In this document: one piece after another, positions 5,328 to 6,659 of the stretch
Numbering within the stretch: position 1 is the first letter of the stretch
Layout: every line of letters starts with the position of its first letter
Assembly (NCBI GenBank): GCA_964374095.1
Contig: CAYJXJ010000227.1
Span: 1 to 6,659, forward strand
Source of the DNA: CAYJXJ01 sp964374095
Lineage (GTDB): Bacteria; Elusimicrobiota; Elusimicrobia; UBA1565; UBA9628
Length of the DNA stretch: 6,659 nt
Direction: 5' to 3'
Translations under genes and position numbers: made by a program
Notes under the pieces: generated by a model
What the model was told of the DNA's origin: nothing
Seen by the model: the letters and a program-made list of their open reading frames with translations, nothing else
The model's database searches: none

Positions 5328-6659
5328 AGCATCGCTGGGCAGGCTATTTCCTAGGCACGATGCTCCTCGATCCTGTGGCTATGGGGCAGGTTGTTGGTGA
5401 CCGTCCCATTATCTTTCAACTGGAGGATCGGGTTCCCGTACCCTTCGGCATTACCGATTATGGAAGCGTCGAGCATCTCAACCGGCTGAGGCCGATTCCA
5501 AAGGTGGCGGTTTTGGGGCCCGGCGACACTCTTCGACCGATGGTTTTGGGCGAATTCCGCGTCGTTCCTCACCAAATGATGGTCGGTACTCAGACATTGA
5601 GTCTTGAGTATGAATCGCGCGATTTGACCGGCGGGGACTCAATGGTTTTCTCTGTCGAATACAGCAGTGTGGCTGAAGTGCTCACGACGAATTCGATCCG
5701 TGCGGTGGCCCCGGGAAGAACGGGGGTCCTTGTGAGGGATACCAGGTACCATGGTGTGCTGGGCAGAATGGACATGACCGTGGAGGAGCACTCATCGATT
5801 AGTTCCATCGCGGTGCGAGCATCGTTGCTGCAGCATGGGCCGTCAGGCCCGCTCCTCATTTTCGTTCCGGGCCGGCAACACATGGTCGGCGTGACGGGAA
5901 CCTTCTCCGGCGGGAGAAGATCGATCATCAACGGCTATTCTACTACACGGTACTCCATCGACCATTCGACCGTTGCCTCCGTTGATGTCCTCGGCTCGGT
6001 CCGTGGGCTTGGCAATGGAGCGACAAGCCTCCGCGTTACGAATCAAGAGCTTTCTGCGTTTCTGGATGTTGTCGTGGCGTTCTCGGCCGGTCTCGATGGC
6101 CTGACCGTTGTTAGTCCGTCGGCGACTCCGATCCGCAACGCGGGAGACGGATTACAACTGACGGTGATTGGTAGTCTGACGGATGGCGCCTCGGTTGAAT
6201 TGACCCAAGCGGCTAGTGGTACTATCTATGAGACCAGCTCCTCCTCTGTGGTTGTGGTCTCCGGAGACGGTCTCGTTACGGCAGTCGGTGCTGGCGTGAC
6301 CCGAATCACCGCCACAAACTCGGGACTATCGGCCTCCATTGACATTCGCGTGAGCCTCGCGAACCTGGAAAGGCTCCTCCTCTTGCCCTCGAATGTTCCA
6401 ATCTCGTTGAACGCTGCCTCGCCCGTTTCTCCTCTCCAACTCTCGGTCCAGGGTATCTTCTCCGACGGGACACTCGAGGTTCTCACCTCCTCGGCCAGAG
6501 GGACCTCCTATGAGTCTTCGAATCCCGGCATCGCCACTGTGGGCCCGTCGGGCCTGGTCGTCTTCACCCAAGCCGGCGTCGTCACGATCACAGCGACGAA
6601 CTCAGGCAAGTCCGCCTCGGCGACCTTCGAGGTATTCCGCTTCGACCCCTTCCCCCTCG
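5324..6659 (+). CDS. Exported protein with tandem Big_2 Ig-like domains (3'-truncated)
   Basis: There are 445 codons without a stop up to the window edge, so the gene continues beyond it. The start is the ATG of the ATGA overlap; an upstream in-frame TGA at 5291-5293 bounds the possibilities. The N-terminus (MKHRWAGYF, then LGTMLLDPVAMG) looks like a weak signal peptide. Residues about 60-153 form a first, divergent Ig-like unit (FSVEYSSVAEV, IRAVAPGRTGVLV). Three bacterial Ig-like group 2 (Big_2) units follow at about 160-252 (YSIDHSTVASV, VRGLGNGATSLRVTN), 256-343 (YETSSSSVVVVSGDGLVTAV, GAGVTRITATNSGLSAS) and 347-437 (YESSNPGIATVGPSGLVV, AGVVTITATNSGKSAS). The last two are closest to the family consensus. 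There are no cysteines. Big_2 arrays are known in surface adhesins and cell-wall-associated proteins, so a surface or adhesive role is the likely reading; any C-terminal catalytic or effector domain would lie outside the window. It appears to be the third gene of the operon. Confidence 0.85.
   Translation, partial: MKHRWAGYFLGTMLLDPVAMGQVVGDRPIIFQLEDRVPVPFGITDYGSVEHLNRLRPIPKVAVLGPGDTLRPMVLGEFRVVPHQMMVGTQTLSLEYESRDLTGGDSMVFSVEYSSVAEVLTTNSIRAVAPGRTGVLVRDTRYHGVLGRMDMTVEEHSSISSIAVRASLLQHGPSGPLLIFVPGRQHMVGVTGTFSGGRRSIINGYSTTRYSIDHSTVASVDVLGSVRGLGNGATSLRVTNQELSAFLDVVVAFSAGLDGLTVVSPSATPIRNAGDGLQLTVIGSLTDGASVELTQAASGTIYETSSSSVVVVSGDGLVTAVGAGVTRITATNSGLSASIDIRVSLANLERLLLLPSNVPISLNAASPVSPLQLSVQGIFSDGTLEVLTSSARGTSYESSNPGIATVGPSGLVVFTQAGVVTITATNSGKSASATFEVFRFDPFPL

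Overview
The window is GC-rich bacterial DNA (about two thirds GC in the left half by hand count). It carries the 3' end of one surface/exported protein gene, a 271-bp promoter and leader region, and then a tightly overlapping three-gene operon that runs off the right edge. All genes are on the + strand. There are no tRNA, rRNA, transposase, integrase, CRISPR or phage genes. The first gene combines an OmpL47-like tail, repeated Ig-like modules and a FlgD-like/T9SS-type C-terminal sorting domain. From memory this mix is typical of Elusimicrobiota and related candidate phyla rather than Proteobacteria or Firmicutes. That placement is an inference only, and other uncultured phyla with the same domain habit are possible.

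Layout: (1) 1-1292 is the last 429 codons of a large exported beta-sandwich protein: the end of an Ig-like/OmpL47-type domain, two homologous modules (the first interrupted by an Asp/Glu-rich loop), then the C-terminal domain with a VFPNPAR motif. (2) 1293-1563 is non-coding. It has a 9-bp direct repeat with 11-bp period, a near-ideal sigma70-type promoter whose 17-bp spacer includes ten consecutive G residues, and a leader with two strong adjacent stem-loops that end four bases before the Shine-Dalgarno sequence. (3) 1564-3930 encodes a 788-residue secreted multidomain protein read from a TTG start: signal peptide, N-terminal dockerin-like calcium-binding pair, a Big_5 (SbsA-type) domain, two Big_1-like Ig domains, a carboxypeptidase-regulatory-like domain, a beta domain, and a Pro/Gly/Asp-rich linker with a Cys-rich tip. 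(4) 3930-5327 encodes a 465-residue protein without a clear signal peptide: beta-propeller-like repeats plus a C-terminal domain resembling the TonB C-terminal fold. (5) 5324 to beyond the window encodes an exported protein with a run of Big_2 Ig-like domains. It is open at the right edge and is easily missed because no stop codon lies in the window.

Genes 2, 3 and 4 overlap by 1 nt (TGATG) and 4 nt (ATGA), so they are probably one translationally coupled operon driven from the promoter near 1390-1418. Base composition drops sharply inside gene 2 at about 3750 (about 73% GC in 3661-3720, about 46% GC in 3781-3900) and stays lower through genes 3 and 4. All eight cysteines of gene 2 lie in its last 120 residues. 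A conserved secreted stalk with a compositionally distinct, Cys-rich tip followed by an overlapping downstream gene resembles the tip-exchange layout of polymorphic toxin/effector loci, but no known toxin fold was recognised. The best candidate for something undescribed is the unit of tip, propeller/TonB-like protein and Ig-array protein, placed under a possibly phase-variable promoter.
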